From positions 1 to 7,549 of the forward strand of contig JAGXHZ010000059.1 of assembly GCA_024635855.1 (NCBI GenBank): a DNA stretch of 7,549 bases, read 5' to 3'. A program made the position numbers and the translations under genes. Shown piece by piece: positions 1 to 6,362 of this stretch (the stretch's first letter is position 1; the number at the start of each line of letters is the position of its first letter). The DNA comes from Sulfuricurvum sp. (GTDB lineage Bacteria > Campylobacterota > Campylobacteria > Campylobacterales > Sulfurimonadaceae). The notes beneath the pieces are model-generated. The model searched no databases. It was not told the DNA's origin and saw nothing but the letters and a program-made list of their open reading frames with translations.

Positions 1-18
1 AACTGATTAAATTAACCG

Positions 19-40
19 CTCCCACTCAGGAGAGTAGGAG
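19..40 (+). repeat. Left imperfect hairpin flanking the transposase gene
   Basis: The left arm 19-27 pairs with the right arm 32-40 around the loop AGGA (28-31). Eight of nine pairs are Watson-Crick, with one C-A mismatch (23/36). A mismatch inside the stem is typical of REP and IS200-end hairpins. The right arm contains AGGAG, so the hairpin also lies next to the purine-rich ribosome binding region of the transposase gene. Confidence 0.65.
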
Positions 41-59
41 GAAGAGGGAGAATAATTTC

Positions 60-593
60 ATGGGACGAAGCCGATACAAAATTTACGAACCGACACATCC
101 CCATTTTATTACTTGTACTGTGTTGCATTGGATACCTATTTTTACCCGTACTGAAACAACCGATATTATTTTTGACTCCCTAAAATATCTCCAAAAAGCT
201 GATAATTTTAAACTTTATTCGTATGTGATACTCGAAAATCATTTGCATATGATCGCTAGCAGTGACGATCTCGCGAAAAGTATGGAAAGTTTCAAAAAAT
301 ACACTGCCATAGGGATCATAGATTTGCTTAAAGAGCGGAATGTGACCACTATTCTCGATCAACTGGCATTTTATAAAAAAGCGCATAAAAATGACCGTCT
401 TTATCAGCCATGGCAGGAGGGAATTTCTCCTAAACTGATTCAGAATAATACGATGATGAGTGAACGGATAAACTATATCCACCAAAATCCTGTAAAACGC
501 GGATACGTTGATGAAGCAAAGCACTGGAGATATAGTAGTGCGAGAGATTATGAAAATGAGATTGGACTGGTTGAGATTGATAAGTTTTGGTAA
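60..593 (+). CDS. Y1-type tyrosine transposase, RAYT/IS200-like
   Basis: The 177-residue product matches the Y1_Tnp (COG1943) family of small HUH single-strand DNA transposases. The HUH metal-binding motif is visible as H61-L62-H63 in the context ENHLHMIAS. The C-terminal signature YIHQNPVKRGYV (139-150) followed by HWRYSSARDY (155-164) is characteristic of the RAYT-type branch. Y81 in SFKKYT is the likeliest catalytic tyrosine, although relatives as I recall them can have Phe there, so this assignment is tentative. The ATG is preceded by a purine-rich GAGGGAG (44-50) with 9-base spacing. The length is usual for the family and the frame is intact, with no stop or shift. Family members nick and rejoin single-stranded DNA at hairpin-marked ends, and many are domesticated single-copy genes that maintain REP sequences. 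The family call is secure; mobility versus domestication is open. Confidence 0.9.
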   Translation: MGRSRYKIYEPTHPHFITCTVLHWIPIFTRTETTDIIFDSLKYLQKADNFKLYSYVILENHLHMIASSDDLAKSMESFKKYTAIGIIDLLKERNVTTILDQLAFYKKAHKNDRLYQPWQEGISPKLIQNNTMMSERINYIHQNPVKRGYVDEAKHWRYSSARDYENEIGLVEIDKFW

Positions 594-603
594 GGTGTGT
601 ATG

Positions 604-629
604 CGTTACCACTCAGGAGAGTGGGAACG
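604..629 (+). repeat. Right imperfect hairpin flanking the transposase gene
   Basis: The left arm 604-614 pairs with the right arm 619-629 around AGGA (615-618). Ten of eleven pairs form, with one A-G mismatch (608/625). The core 609-622 is identical to 22-35. The pair at 606/627 is T-A where the left hairpin has C-G (19/40), a compensatory change that supports the stem being real. It starts 10 bases after the transposase stop. No T-run follows on either strand, so it is not a good intrinsic terminator. Confidence 0.65.
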
Positions 630-666
630 AGTTGGTTATGCCCACGCTTCGAGATTTTCTAAAACC

Positions 667-1191
667 TTAAGCGTACAAAGGTTCAAACATTTTATCAAAG
701 CCGTCGAGAATTTTTTGTAAGAATTTTTGAGCTTCATCAATCATTTTTTCGGTAGTTTTCATATTTTGAACTGCATTATCAAAGAGATCAACGACCCCTT
801 TTTTTGCGCTATTTTTGACATTTTCATCACTCTTTTTCAAATCACCAATCAGTTTCGTTACATCTGAAGCTACTTTATTGATCGGAGAAGTTGAATCTTG
901 CTCTTCTAGTTCTTTCATAAATTTATTAATGTATGGTTGAGCTTTTTTCATAAAAGCATCGATTTCTTTTTGGTCTTGCTCACTTATACCGTTGCTGTCA
1001 AGTTGAAAAGAAAATGCTTGTACCGATGAAAACGAAAAATTTGTTTCTTTTGAATGATCGTCTTGACGTGATGAGAGTGAAAGTTCTTGGGTATTTTCAA
1101 AATTAAGTGACAATGTGTCACCACTGCTTGTTTTCATATCAATTGAAAGTTCATGAGAACCATACGCATTTAATGATGTTGAAGAGATCAT
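667..1191 (-). CDS. Hypothetical protein, 174 residues, unrecognised
   Basis: I do not recognise a named family with certainty; similar proteins are, as far as I recall, scattered among Campylobacterota as hypothetical proteins. The ATG at 1191 follows AAGG about 7 bases upstream on the minus strand, and the frame is open to TAA at 667-669. The N-terminal third (about 12-66) alternates polar and hydrophobic residues in a beta-like pattern rich in Ser and Thr. Residues 68-174 are predicted helical, with the segment NGISEQDQKEIDAFMKKAQP (68-87) leading into amphipathic, Lys/Asp-rich helices. There is no Cys, no signal peptide and no membrane segment, so a soluble cytoplasmic protein is likely. 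It is transcribed divergently from the rpmH operon. Real coding is supported by the start signal, length and amphipathic composition; the function is unknown. Confidence 0.8.
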   Translation of the reverse strand: MISSTSLNAYGSHELSIDMKTSSGDTLSLNFENTQELSLSSRQDDHSKETNFSFSSVQAFSFQLDSNGISEQDQKEIDAFMKKAQPYINKFMKELEEQDSTSPINKVASDVTKLIGDLKKSDENVKNSAKKGVVDLFDNAVQNMKTTEKMIDEAQKFLQKILDGFDKMFEPLYA

Positions 1192-1339
1192 TGTGGACCT
1201 TTATAGAGTGATATGAGGTAGTATATTAACAATATCGGCACTTTTTGAGAGAAGATGTAATAAGCTTGTATGAAGCTAATAGCAGTTTAAGTAAGATTTA
1301 GCTAACATTGCGAGCTAAAAATACACAAAGGGAATGTCT
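1192..1339. promoter_or_regulatory. Divergent intergenic region, promoters in both directions
   Basis: These 148 bases separate the minus-strand hypothetical gene from rpmH and must hold both promoters. For the minus strand, TATACT (1220-1225) is the best -10 candidate, about 29 bases from the start codon. For the plus strand, TATATT (1222-1227) and TAAGAT (1292-1297) are candidates. None has a clear -35, which is usual for epsilonproteobacterial sigma-70 promoters. The two strongest -10 candidates overlap on opposite strands, so the directions might interfere. I cannot choose a transcription start from sequence alone. Confidence 0.4.
1297..1319 (+). other. Inverted repeat in the rpmH leader
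   Basis: TTTAGCT (1297-1303) and AGCTAAA (1313-1319) form a perfect 7-base stem with a 9-base loop, ending 7 bases before the AAAGGGA ribosome binding site of rpmH. No T-run follows, so it is not a terminator. It may be a leader RNA structure that influences translation, an operator, or chance in AT-rich DNA. Confidence 0.3.
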
Positions 1340-1474
1340 ATGAAAAGAACATACCAACCGCATAATACGCCACGTAAACGTACACATGGTTTTCGTGCAC
1401 GTATGGCGACTAAAAATGGCCGTCGAGTATTGAACGCTCGTCGTTCAAAAGGTAGAAAGCGATTGGCTGTATAA
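1340..1474 (+). CDS. rpmH: 50S ribosomal protein L34
   Basis: A 44-codon gene encoding a highly basic protein that starts [20 protein letters not shown] and ends [11 protein letters not shown], which is the full canonical L34 at its usual length. L34 is a late-assembling component of the large ribosomal subunit that binds 23S rRNA. The start is the ATG at 1340, with AAAGGGA (1327-1333) upstream. An in-frame ATG two codons earlier (1334) abuts that ribosome binding site and would add Met-Ser, so it is less likely. It is the first gene of the cluster, and rnpA follows after 11 bases, the near-universal rpmH-rnpA arrangement. Confidence 0.97.
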   Translation: MKRTYQPHNTPRKRTHGFRARMATKNGRRVLNARRSKGRKRLAV

Positions 1475-1485
1475 GCAGTCCATCG

Positions 1486-1830
1486 ATGTTGAAGCTCAAC
1501 TCGGAGTTTCAGCGAGTTTATAAGCGCGGGAAAAGTGCTCATAGCACTTCTATTGCGTTATTTTATCTCCCCATAGAGGGAGAAAAAAAAGTCGGATATA
1601 CCGCCAGTAAAAAGGTAGGTAATGCCGTTATACGTAACCATTGTAAGAGACGCCTTCGGGCTTTGATGCGTGAATATTCAGATCAACTTTGTGATGGATT
1701 GTATGTGTGGGTAGCAAAATTGCCACTCCACAGCAATGAGTTTTCGGACGTGCAACGAGATTTTAAATACGTTTTAAAGCGGGTAAATGCCATTTTAGTG
1801 AGTGATAATGATAAGAAAACTTTTTCTTAA
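1486..1830 (+). CDS. rnpA: Ribonuclease P protein component
   Basis: Encodes the 114-residue protein subunit of RNase P, which helps the catalytic RNA bind precursor tRNA and remove its 5' leader. The N-terminal motif NSEFQRVYKRGK (5-16), then FYLP (26-29), SKKVGNAVIRN (41-51) and the basic helix KRRLRAL (54-60) are diagnostic. The canonical RNR box reads RNH here (50-52), a variation at the third position. The length is normal. The ATG at 1486 lies 11 bases after rpmH and has no convincing Shine-Dalgarno sequence; a TTG immediately after it is the only near alternative, and an in-frame stop at 1453-1455 limits extension. Translation probably depends on coupling to rpmH. The 3' end overlaps yidD. 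Confidence 0.96.
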   Translation: MLKLNSEFQRVYKRGKSAHSTSIALFYLPIEGEKKVGYTASKKVGNAVIRNHCKRRLRALMREYSDQLCDGLYVWVAKLPLHSNEFSDVQRDFKYVLKRVNAILVSDNDKKTFS

Positions 1831-2140
1831 GCTCCTTTGGCTTTATCGGCACTCTTTTTCTTTGGTGACCCGTGGTTCGTGCCGTCACTATCCTTCCTGT
1901 TCAGAATATGCTCTTTGGCAGTTCGAAACAAACTCCCTTCATAAAGCTTTTGGTACAACATTTTTACGCATTTGTAGATGCAATCAACTCTTCCGTGGCG
2001 GGATTGATTATCCAATTATTTCAAAACCAAGTATAAATCCATCCAATCTCTCACTAATTACGGTAAAATATTGGTACGTTCCTTATAAACAGAATTATTT
2101 TCTGATTAAAAATTTTAGATACAAAGGGTCCAAGTGTTAG
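1808..2140 (+). CDS. yidD: Membrane protein insertion efficiency factor YidD
   Basis: A small basic protein of the YidD family, membrane-associated through an N-terminal amphipathic helix, that assists insertion of inner-membrane proteins alongside YidC. The signature CRHYPSCSEYAL (residues 25-36 from the chosen start) and the downstream RCNQLFRGGIDYP are both present, including the conserved cysteines. The final motif reads DYP rather than the common DPV. I chose the ATG at 1808 (MIRKLFLK), preceded by a weak GTGAG at 1798-1802. A GTG at 1802 would add two residues. The gene overlaps rnpA by 23 bases and yidC by 7. The tail after the GGID motif, about 45 residues, is aromatic-rich and less conserved. 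With 110 residues, the length is within the family range. Confidence 0.93.
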   Translation: MIRKLFLKLLWLYRHSFSLVTRGSCRHYPSCSEYALWQFETNSLHKAFGTTFLRICRCNQLFRGGIDYPIISKPSINPSNLSLITVKYWYVPYKQNYFLIKNFRYKGSKC

Positions 2141-3762
2141 AAAAATTGTCTCCAAATCAGCGTTTGTTGTTTGCCGTCGCGCTTTCGTTCGCGTTCTTTA
2201 TCGGTTACACAACACTCTTTCCTCCCCAAGCACCCAACAGTGCAGATGCTAATAAATCGGTTAAAGCTACTTCATCAATACCTGCTACAGTTACTCAAGC
2301 GGGGACTATAACAGGTGTATCAAACGATACTGACAGTAATAAAAGTGATTTTTCAACCGTTAAAACGGTGACAAGCGATACGTTGGCAACTATCGATGCT
2401 AAAGAGTTTTCTCTTAAAGTGGATACGCTTGGACGTATATCTTCCGTTATACTAAAAAACATCAAACACGATAATAAAGATGGAAAACTGGCAGAGTTAA
2501 TTCCAGTTGAGGGTGCTAAACCGTTGCAAATGCGTTTTGCCGATGAGGCACTCGATACGCTTGCGCAAAAAACACCTTTTAGCAGTAATGTAGATGACAT
2601 TCATTTGCTCGAAAATGGTAAAACCGAAGTTACATTTACACAAGTCTTGCCAAATTTGACAGTAACAAAAAAAGTGACTTTTTTCGCGGATGGTCACTAC
2701 GAAGCAAATATTAATCTCTCAGAAGATAAAAAATACTTCTTATATTTAGGTCAACATCCTAATATTAATGACAAAATGATGACAGTAATCGGCGGTATGG
2801 TTTATGCCGGTGATAAGCTTACGACTATTTTCAAAGACGGTGATGTTGAGGGGCGTGAGATTTTCAGCGATGTTCATCTCGTTTCGGCATTTGATCAGTA
2901 TTATGCAACAATCCTGTATGGTTTTGATAAGTCAACGCAAGTTATCGTAGAGCGTGACATCAATGATAATCCTGTGAGTTATTTAGAAGGTACGAAAATC
3001 TTTGCTTTCAAAGGGTATATCGGGCCAAAAGAGTACAAAACACTCAATGCCATCGATCCGGTTCTTGTTAATGCCATCGAATTTGGCTTTTTTACGTTTG
3101 TAGCTGCTCCGATTTTTAAAGTATTGATGTGGTTGCATGGTATTTTTGGTAACTGGGGATGGTCTATTATTGCCCTTACCGCATTGATTCGTATGGTTCT
3201 CTACCCATTGACGCAAAAGGGTATGGTCTCGATGCAAAAAATCAAAGAGATTGCACCGCGTATCAAAGAGGTACAAGAGAAATACAAGGGTGATCCACAA
3301 CGTATGAATGCAGCGGTGATGGAAATGTACAAAAAACACGGGGCTAACCCGTTGGGCGGATGTTTACCTTTATTGCTCCAAATCCCTGTATTCTTCGCGA
3401 TTTATCGTGTATTGCTTAATGCAGTAGAGCTTCAAGGTGCTCCATGGATTCTTTGGGTAACCGATTTGTCACGTATGGATCCGTATTACATCTTACCGAT
3501 CTTGATGGGTGCTACGATGTACTATCAGCAAAAAATTACCCCAAGTAATTTTACCGATCCGTTACAAGAAAAGATTTTTAAATTTTTACCGATTATTTTC
3601 ACATTCTTTTTCTTCACGTTTCCAGCAGGGCTTGTGTTGTACTGGTTCATCAATAACATATTCTCGATTGCTCAACAGTATTTAGTAAACAAACAATTTG
3701 AAGCGTCACGAGTGGCTCGTCATGAGGCGCATCTTGCGGAGAAGCATCATGAAAAAGATTGA
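2134..3762 (+). CDS. yidC: Membrane protein insertase YidC (Oxa1 family)
   Basis: The 542-residue insertase places proteins in the inner membrane, alone or with SecYEG. The Gram-negative layout is clear: an N-terminal signal-anchor helix (about 11-29), a Ser/Thr-rich linker, a large periplasmic P1 domain (about 85-310), then the conserved 60KD_IMP core. Core helices lie near 315-335, 343-359, 408-430, 450-465 and 483-515. R353 in LIRMVLYP is the conserved hydrophilic-groove arginine. The cytoplasmic loop 360-405 carries MQKIKEIAPRIKEVQEKYKG, and GANPLGGCLP (403-412) is the family hallmark. The start is a GTG at 2134 with AAAGGG (2123-2128) five bases upstream; it overlaps the yidD stop by 7 bases. 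The C-terminus is a short, charged, His-rich tail that may contact the ribosome. Confidence 0.98.
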   Translation: MLEKLSPNQRLLFAVALSFAFFIGYTTLFPPQAPNSADANKSVKATSSIPATVTQAGTITGVSNDTDSNKSDFSTVKTVTSDTLATIDAKEFSLKVDTLGRISSVILKNIKHDNKDGKLAELIPVEGAKPLQMRFADEALDTLAQKTPFSSNVDDIHLLENGKTEVTFTQVLPNLTVTKKVTFFADGHYEANINLSEDKKYFLYLGQHPNINDKMMTVIGGMVYAGDKLTTIFKDGDVEGREIFSDVHLVSAFDQYYATILYGFDKSTQVIVERDINDNPVSYLEGTKIFAFKGYIGPKEYKTLNAIDPVLVNAIEFGFFTFVAAPIFKVLMWLHGIFGNWGWSIIALTALIRMVLYPLTQKGMVSMQKIKEIAPRIKEVQEKYKGDPQRMNAAVMEMYKKHGANPLGGCLPLLLQIPVFFAIYRVLLNAVELQGAPWILWVTDLSRMDPYYILPILMGATMYYQQKITPSNFTDPLQEKIFKFLPIIFTFFFFTFPAGLVLYWFINNIFSIAQQYLVNKQFEASRVARHEAHLAEKHHEKD

Positions 3763-4615
3763 AGCTGATACACTAGAGCTTGCTTACGCGCAAGCGGCGA
3801 GTGCATTTGGATGTTCTGTTACACAACTTCAAGTTGAAATTATCCAATTTCCCACCAAAGGGATTTTGGGTCTTTTTAAAAAGCCGGCGATTATTGTTGC
3901 CCACCTTCCTTTCGTATGTGCCCCTTCTAGCATAGTTCCTATCATTAACAATGTTCCTTTTGATAATACAGTGAAAGTTGTGGAAGATGATGTATTATCG
4001 TCGAATAATAGTGAAAATGATGAAGAGTGCTTCCCGGAAGAGGACGTCAGTCTTGATAATAGAAATGAAGAGTTATTTGTAGTACATGATGACGATGACG
4101 AAGAAGAGCATTACGACGATTATGCTATGGATGTAGCATACGATGAGATGCCCATCGATGATTGTGCCATCGATGTAAAAGCAAAGATCAATGACCTCTT
4201 TAAGTCAACATGTTTTGATCTTAACGAAATAGAAGTCAGTGTTTACGATGAACATACTCTCTTAGTTGAACTAAGCGGTGCAGATTCGGCACTGATGATA
4301 GGTAAAGAGGGTTATCGCTATAAAGCACTTTCGTATATGCTTTTCAACTGGATTAATGCGACCTATGGATTGCAGTTACGTCTTGAGATTGCAGAGTTTT
4401 TGAAAAACCAAGAAGAGTCGATAGAGCGCTATTTGGTAGGTGTCTGTGAAAATATCGAGCGCGACGGACGCGCACAAACCAAAGTTTTAGACGGAGTGTT
4501 AGTGCAAATCGCTTTAACACAACTTCGAAGCCGTTACCCTGATCGTTATGTAGCGATTCGTTCAAGCCGTGATGGTGGTAAGTTTATTATCATCAACAGT
4601 TACCACGAATATTAA
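3749..4615 (+). CDS. jag: Jag/KhpB-like KH-domain RNA-binding protein
   Basis: A 288-residue protein with a Jag_N domain at 1-52 (MKKIEADTLELAYAQAASAF, then FPTKGILGLFKKPA at 34-47). A very acidic linker spans 79-138 (27 Asp/Glu in 60 residues). A KH-like domain follows at about 145-230, with the GxxG loop GKEG at 185-188. The C-terminal part (about 231-288) sits where R3H is found in Firmicute Jag, but the R-x3-H motif is absent. Family members bind RNA in the cytoplasm and lie beside yidC across bacteria. The start at 3749 is chosen over an upstream in-frame ATG (3698) because GGAG (3738-3741) is 7 bases away and the Jag_N domain begins here. It overlaps yidC by 14 bases and meets mnmE in a TAATG junction. 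Confidence 0.93.
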   Translation: MKKIEADTLELAYAQAASAFGCSVTQLQVEIIQFPTKGILGLFKKPAIIVAHLPFVCAPSSIVPIINNVPFDNTVKVVEDDVLSSNNSENDEECFPEEDVSLDNRNEELFVVHDDDDEEEHYDDYAMDVAYDEMPIDDCAIDVKAKINDLFKSTCFDLNEIEVSVYDEHTLLVELSGADSALMIGKEGYRYKALSYMLFNWINATYGLQLRLEIAEFLKNQEESIERYLVGVCENIERDGRAQTKVLDGVLVQIALTQLRSRYPDRYVAIRSSRDGGKFIIINSYHEY

Positions 4616-5958
4616 TGTACTACACCATAGCTGCCATTGCCACTGCGCATGGCATTGGTTCGATTAGCATTGTTCGTCTCAGCGGAAATGATGCTCTCCC
4701 TATTGCCCTTAAACTCTCCCAAAAAAAAGAATTAATTCCCCGTTATGCTACGTTGACACCTCTTTATGATACCAACGATATTCTCATCGATGAAGCCATA
4801 GTCATTTATTTTCAAAATCCAAGAAGTTTTACTGGAGAAGAGGTTGTCGAGTTTCAATGCCACGGCGGGATGATTGTTGCCCAAAGTGTTTTACGTGCAT
4901 GTTTGGATGCAGGGGCACGTTTGGCACAGCCGGGGGAATTCAGCAAAAGAGCCTTTTTAAACGGTCGTTTGGATTTGACTCAAGCGGAAGCCATTGCATC
5001 GCTGATTGAAGCCAAAAGTGATGATGCAGCCCGTATCCTTGCACGACAAATGAAAGGGGAATTGCGTGAGTACGTTGAGAGTATTCGTGATTCTTTGCTG
5101 GAGATTTTGGCGTATTCCGAAGTTGTTATCGATTATGCCGAAGAGGATTTACCCAGTGATGTCGTAGATCAGATTGTGGGTAAACTCGAAAAAATCAAAA
5201 ATGAGCTTTCCCGTACCCTCGAATCCAGTCGCAGACGCAGCGGTTTGATGCAAGGATATCGAGTTGCTATCATCGGAAAACCCAATGTCGGAAAAAGTTC
5301 GCTTTTAAATTCCCTCCTTGATTATGAGCGTGCGATAGTCAGTGAGATTGCAGGGACGACGCGCGACACGATTGAAGAGCAGGTGCGTATCGGTACACAT
5401 CTGATTCGTTTGGTTGATACAGCGGGAATTCGTAATGCACATGATGAGATTGAACGAATCGGCATTGAACGCTCCATTGCAGCGATTGATAATGCGGATA
5501 TGGTGATTGCGTTGTTTGATTCCAGTCGAGATATGGATGATGAAGACAATGCTATTATTGATTTAATCGAGCAGTATTCGCAAGCTAAGCCTTTTATCTG
5601 TATCCTCAATAAAGTTGACTTGCCCAAAGTATTTTCGGATGAAAATTTGAAAAAATACTCTCCTATAGCGCTTAGCTGTAAGGATGATACGAATGTTTTG
5701 ATTGATGCATTGAGTAATGTGATGGATCACGATAATGACTCTGAAGAGATGATGCTCATTTCACAGCGTCAAATCAGTGCAACCTCAGATACCCTTCATG
5801 CGATTGATGAAGCCTATGAGCCATTGCAAAGCGGTGAGTTAGAGTTTTTCTCTTTTCATATTAATCAGGCTATCCGTTCACTCTCCTCGATTACCCGACC
5901 ATACGAACTCGATGAGATGTTTGACAAGATGTTCGGTCAATTTTGTCTGGGGAAATGA
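4615..5958 (+). CDS. mnmE: tRNA modification GTPase MnmE (TrmE)
   Basis: With MnmG, this GTPase installs the aminomethyl-type group at C5 of the wobble uridine in certain tRNAs. The 447-residue product is full length. The N-terminal tetrahydrofolate-binding domain starts IAAIATAHGIGSISIVRLSG. The G domain has G1 GKPNVGKS (221-228), G2 TTRDT (248-252), G3 DTAG (268-271) and G4 NKVD (332-335). The helical C-terminal domain ends FCLGK, with the conserved cysteine at 444. PGEFSKRAFLNGRLDLTQAE (106-125) is also a family hallmark. The start codon overlaps the jag stop by one base. The partner gene mnmG is not in the window. Nothing is missing or unusual. Confidence 0.98.
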   Translation: MYYTIAAIATAHGIGSISIVRLSGNDALPIALKLSQKKELIPRYATLTPLYDTNDILIDEAIVIYFQNPRSFTGEEVVEFQCHGGMIVAQSVLRACLDAGARLAQPGEFSKRAFLNGRLDLTQAEAIASLIEAKSDDAARILARQMKGELREYVESIRDSLLEILAYSEVVIDYAEEDLPSDVVDQIVGKLEKIKNELSRTLESSRRRSGLMQGYRVAIIGKPNVGKSSLLNSLLDYERAIVSEIAGTTRDTIEEQVRIGTHLIRLVDTAGIRNAHDEIERIGIERSIAAIDNADMVIALFDSSRDMDDEDNAIIDLIEQYSQAKPFICILNKVDLPKVFSDENLKKYSPIALSCKDDTNVLIDALSNVMDHDNDSEEMMLISQRQISATSDTLHAIDEAYEPLQSGELEFFSFHINQAIRSLSSITRPYELDEMFDKMFGQFCLGK

Positions 5959-6362
5959 TGGGTACAATTATTGCGATTGATTTAGGATTAAAACGCATTG
6001 GGTTAGCATTAAATGCGGGAGCAGGGATTGTTACACCGCTTCTTGCCATTGAGCGTAAAAACCGCAACCAAGCTGCCAATGACGTTAAAAAAGTATTGAA
6101 TGAATACGAAGCAACCATAGTCGTGGTCGGTATCCCCATGGGAAGTACCACGGAAGATGAGATGCGCCGTCGAGTTGCGCACTTTATGAATCTCGTCGAA
6201 TTTACAGGCGAAATTGCCTATCAAGATGAATACTATAGTTCGCAAGAAGCCGAAGCATTGATGAAAGGCGAAATACGCTATAAACGCGATGGTCGGATTG
6301 ATTCGCTCTCGGCAAAGATTATTTTAGAGCGGTACTTAAGTCAGTTGAAAAATACTCTTTAG
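5958..6362 (+). CDS. ruvX: RuvX/YqgF family RNase H-fold nuclease
   Basis: The 134-residue protein has the YqgF fold. The acidic site residues are D8 in IIAIDLGLKRIGLA, D90-E91 in the DEYYSSQEAEA segment (90-100), and D115 in the RIDSLSAK segment near the C-terminus; VVGIPMG (56-62) is the glycine-rich turn. Members are putative Holliday-junction resolvases, but E. coli YqgF is linked to 16S rRNA 5'-end processing, so the biological role here is inferred. The usual DER motif is DEY. I chose the ATG at 5958, because GGGG (5949-5952) is 5 bases upstream and the stop of mnmE overlaps by one base (TGATG). An ATG at 5955 would add one Met. It is the last gene of the operon, and its 3' end is overlapped by the convergent gene. 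Confidence 0.93.
   Translation: MGTIIAIDLGLKRIGLALNAGAGIVTPLLAIERKNRNQAANDVKKVLNEYEATIVVVGIPMGSTTEDEMRRRVAHFMNLVEFTGEIAYQDEYYSSQEAEALMKGEIRYKRDGRIDSLSAKIILERYLSQLKNTL

Larger units (their letters stand above)
19..629 (+). mobile_element. Candidate IS200/RAYT-like single-gene element bounded by paired hairpins
   Basis: A Y1-family transposase gene lies between two imperfect hairpins in the same orientation (19-40 and 604-629). They share a 14-base core (22-35 and 609-622) and an identical AGGA tetraloop. Elements of the IS200/IS605 family carry subterminal hairpins at both ends, which the transposase recognises as single-stranded DNA. REP-associated transposases (RAYTs) are likewise flanked by REP hairpins. 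Both fit. I cannot define the true ends, because these elements make no target duplication and have no inverted termini, so the limits given are only the outer hairpin bases. Whether the element is mobile or a resident domesticated gene cannot be told from one copy. Confidence 0.55.

Noticed and set aside
180..612. Minus-strand open frames across the transposase gene
   Set aside because: They are antisense to a clear Y1 transposase and show no family features or start signals.
604..666. Right hairpin and the GTGGG/CCCAC repeat as a bidirectional terminator
   Set aside because: No T-run follows on either strand. The match to the left hairpin explains it better as an element end.
508..720. Plus-strand 70-codon frame spanning the end of the transposase gene and the right hairpin
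   Set aside because: It runs out of frame through the conserved transposase C-terminus and into the antisense end of the next gene; no ribosome binding site.
1232..1239. GCCGATAT on the minus strand, similar to a sigma-28 -10 element
   Set aside because: No matching -35 is found at the right spacing, and nothing else in the gene points to flagellar control.
1192..1339. Replication origin, as found near rpmH in many bacteria
   Set aside because: No cluster of DnaA-box-like sites, no AT-rich unwinding repeats and no dnaA nearby.
3698..3748. Upstream in-frame start for jag giving 17 more residues
   Set aside because: The extension lies within the yidC tail, is unlike Jag_N, and has no good ribosome binding site; the ATG at 3749 has GGAG at 7 bases.
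5322..5627. Minus-strand 101-codon frame within mnmE
   Set aside because: Antisense to the conserved G domain of MnmE, with low-complexity Ser/Ile composition typical of a shadow frame.
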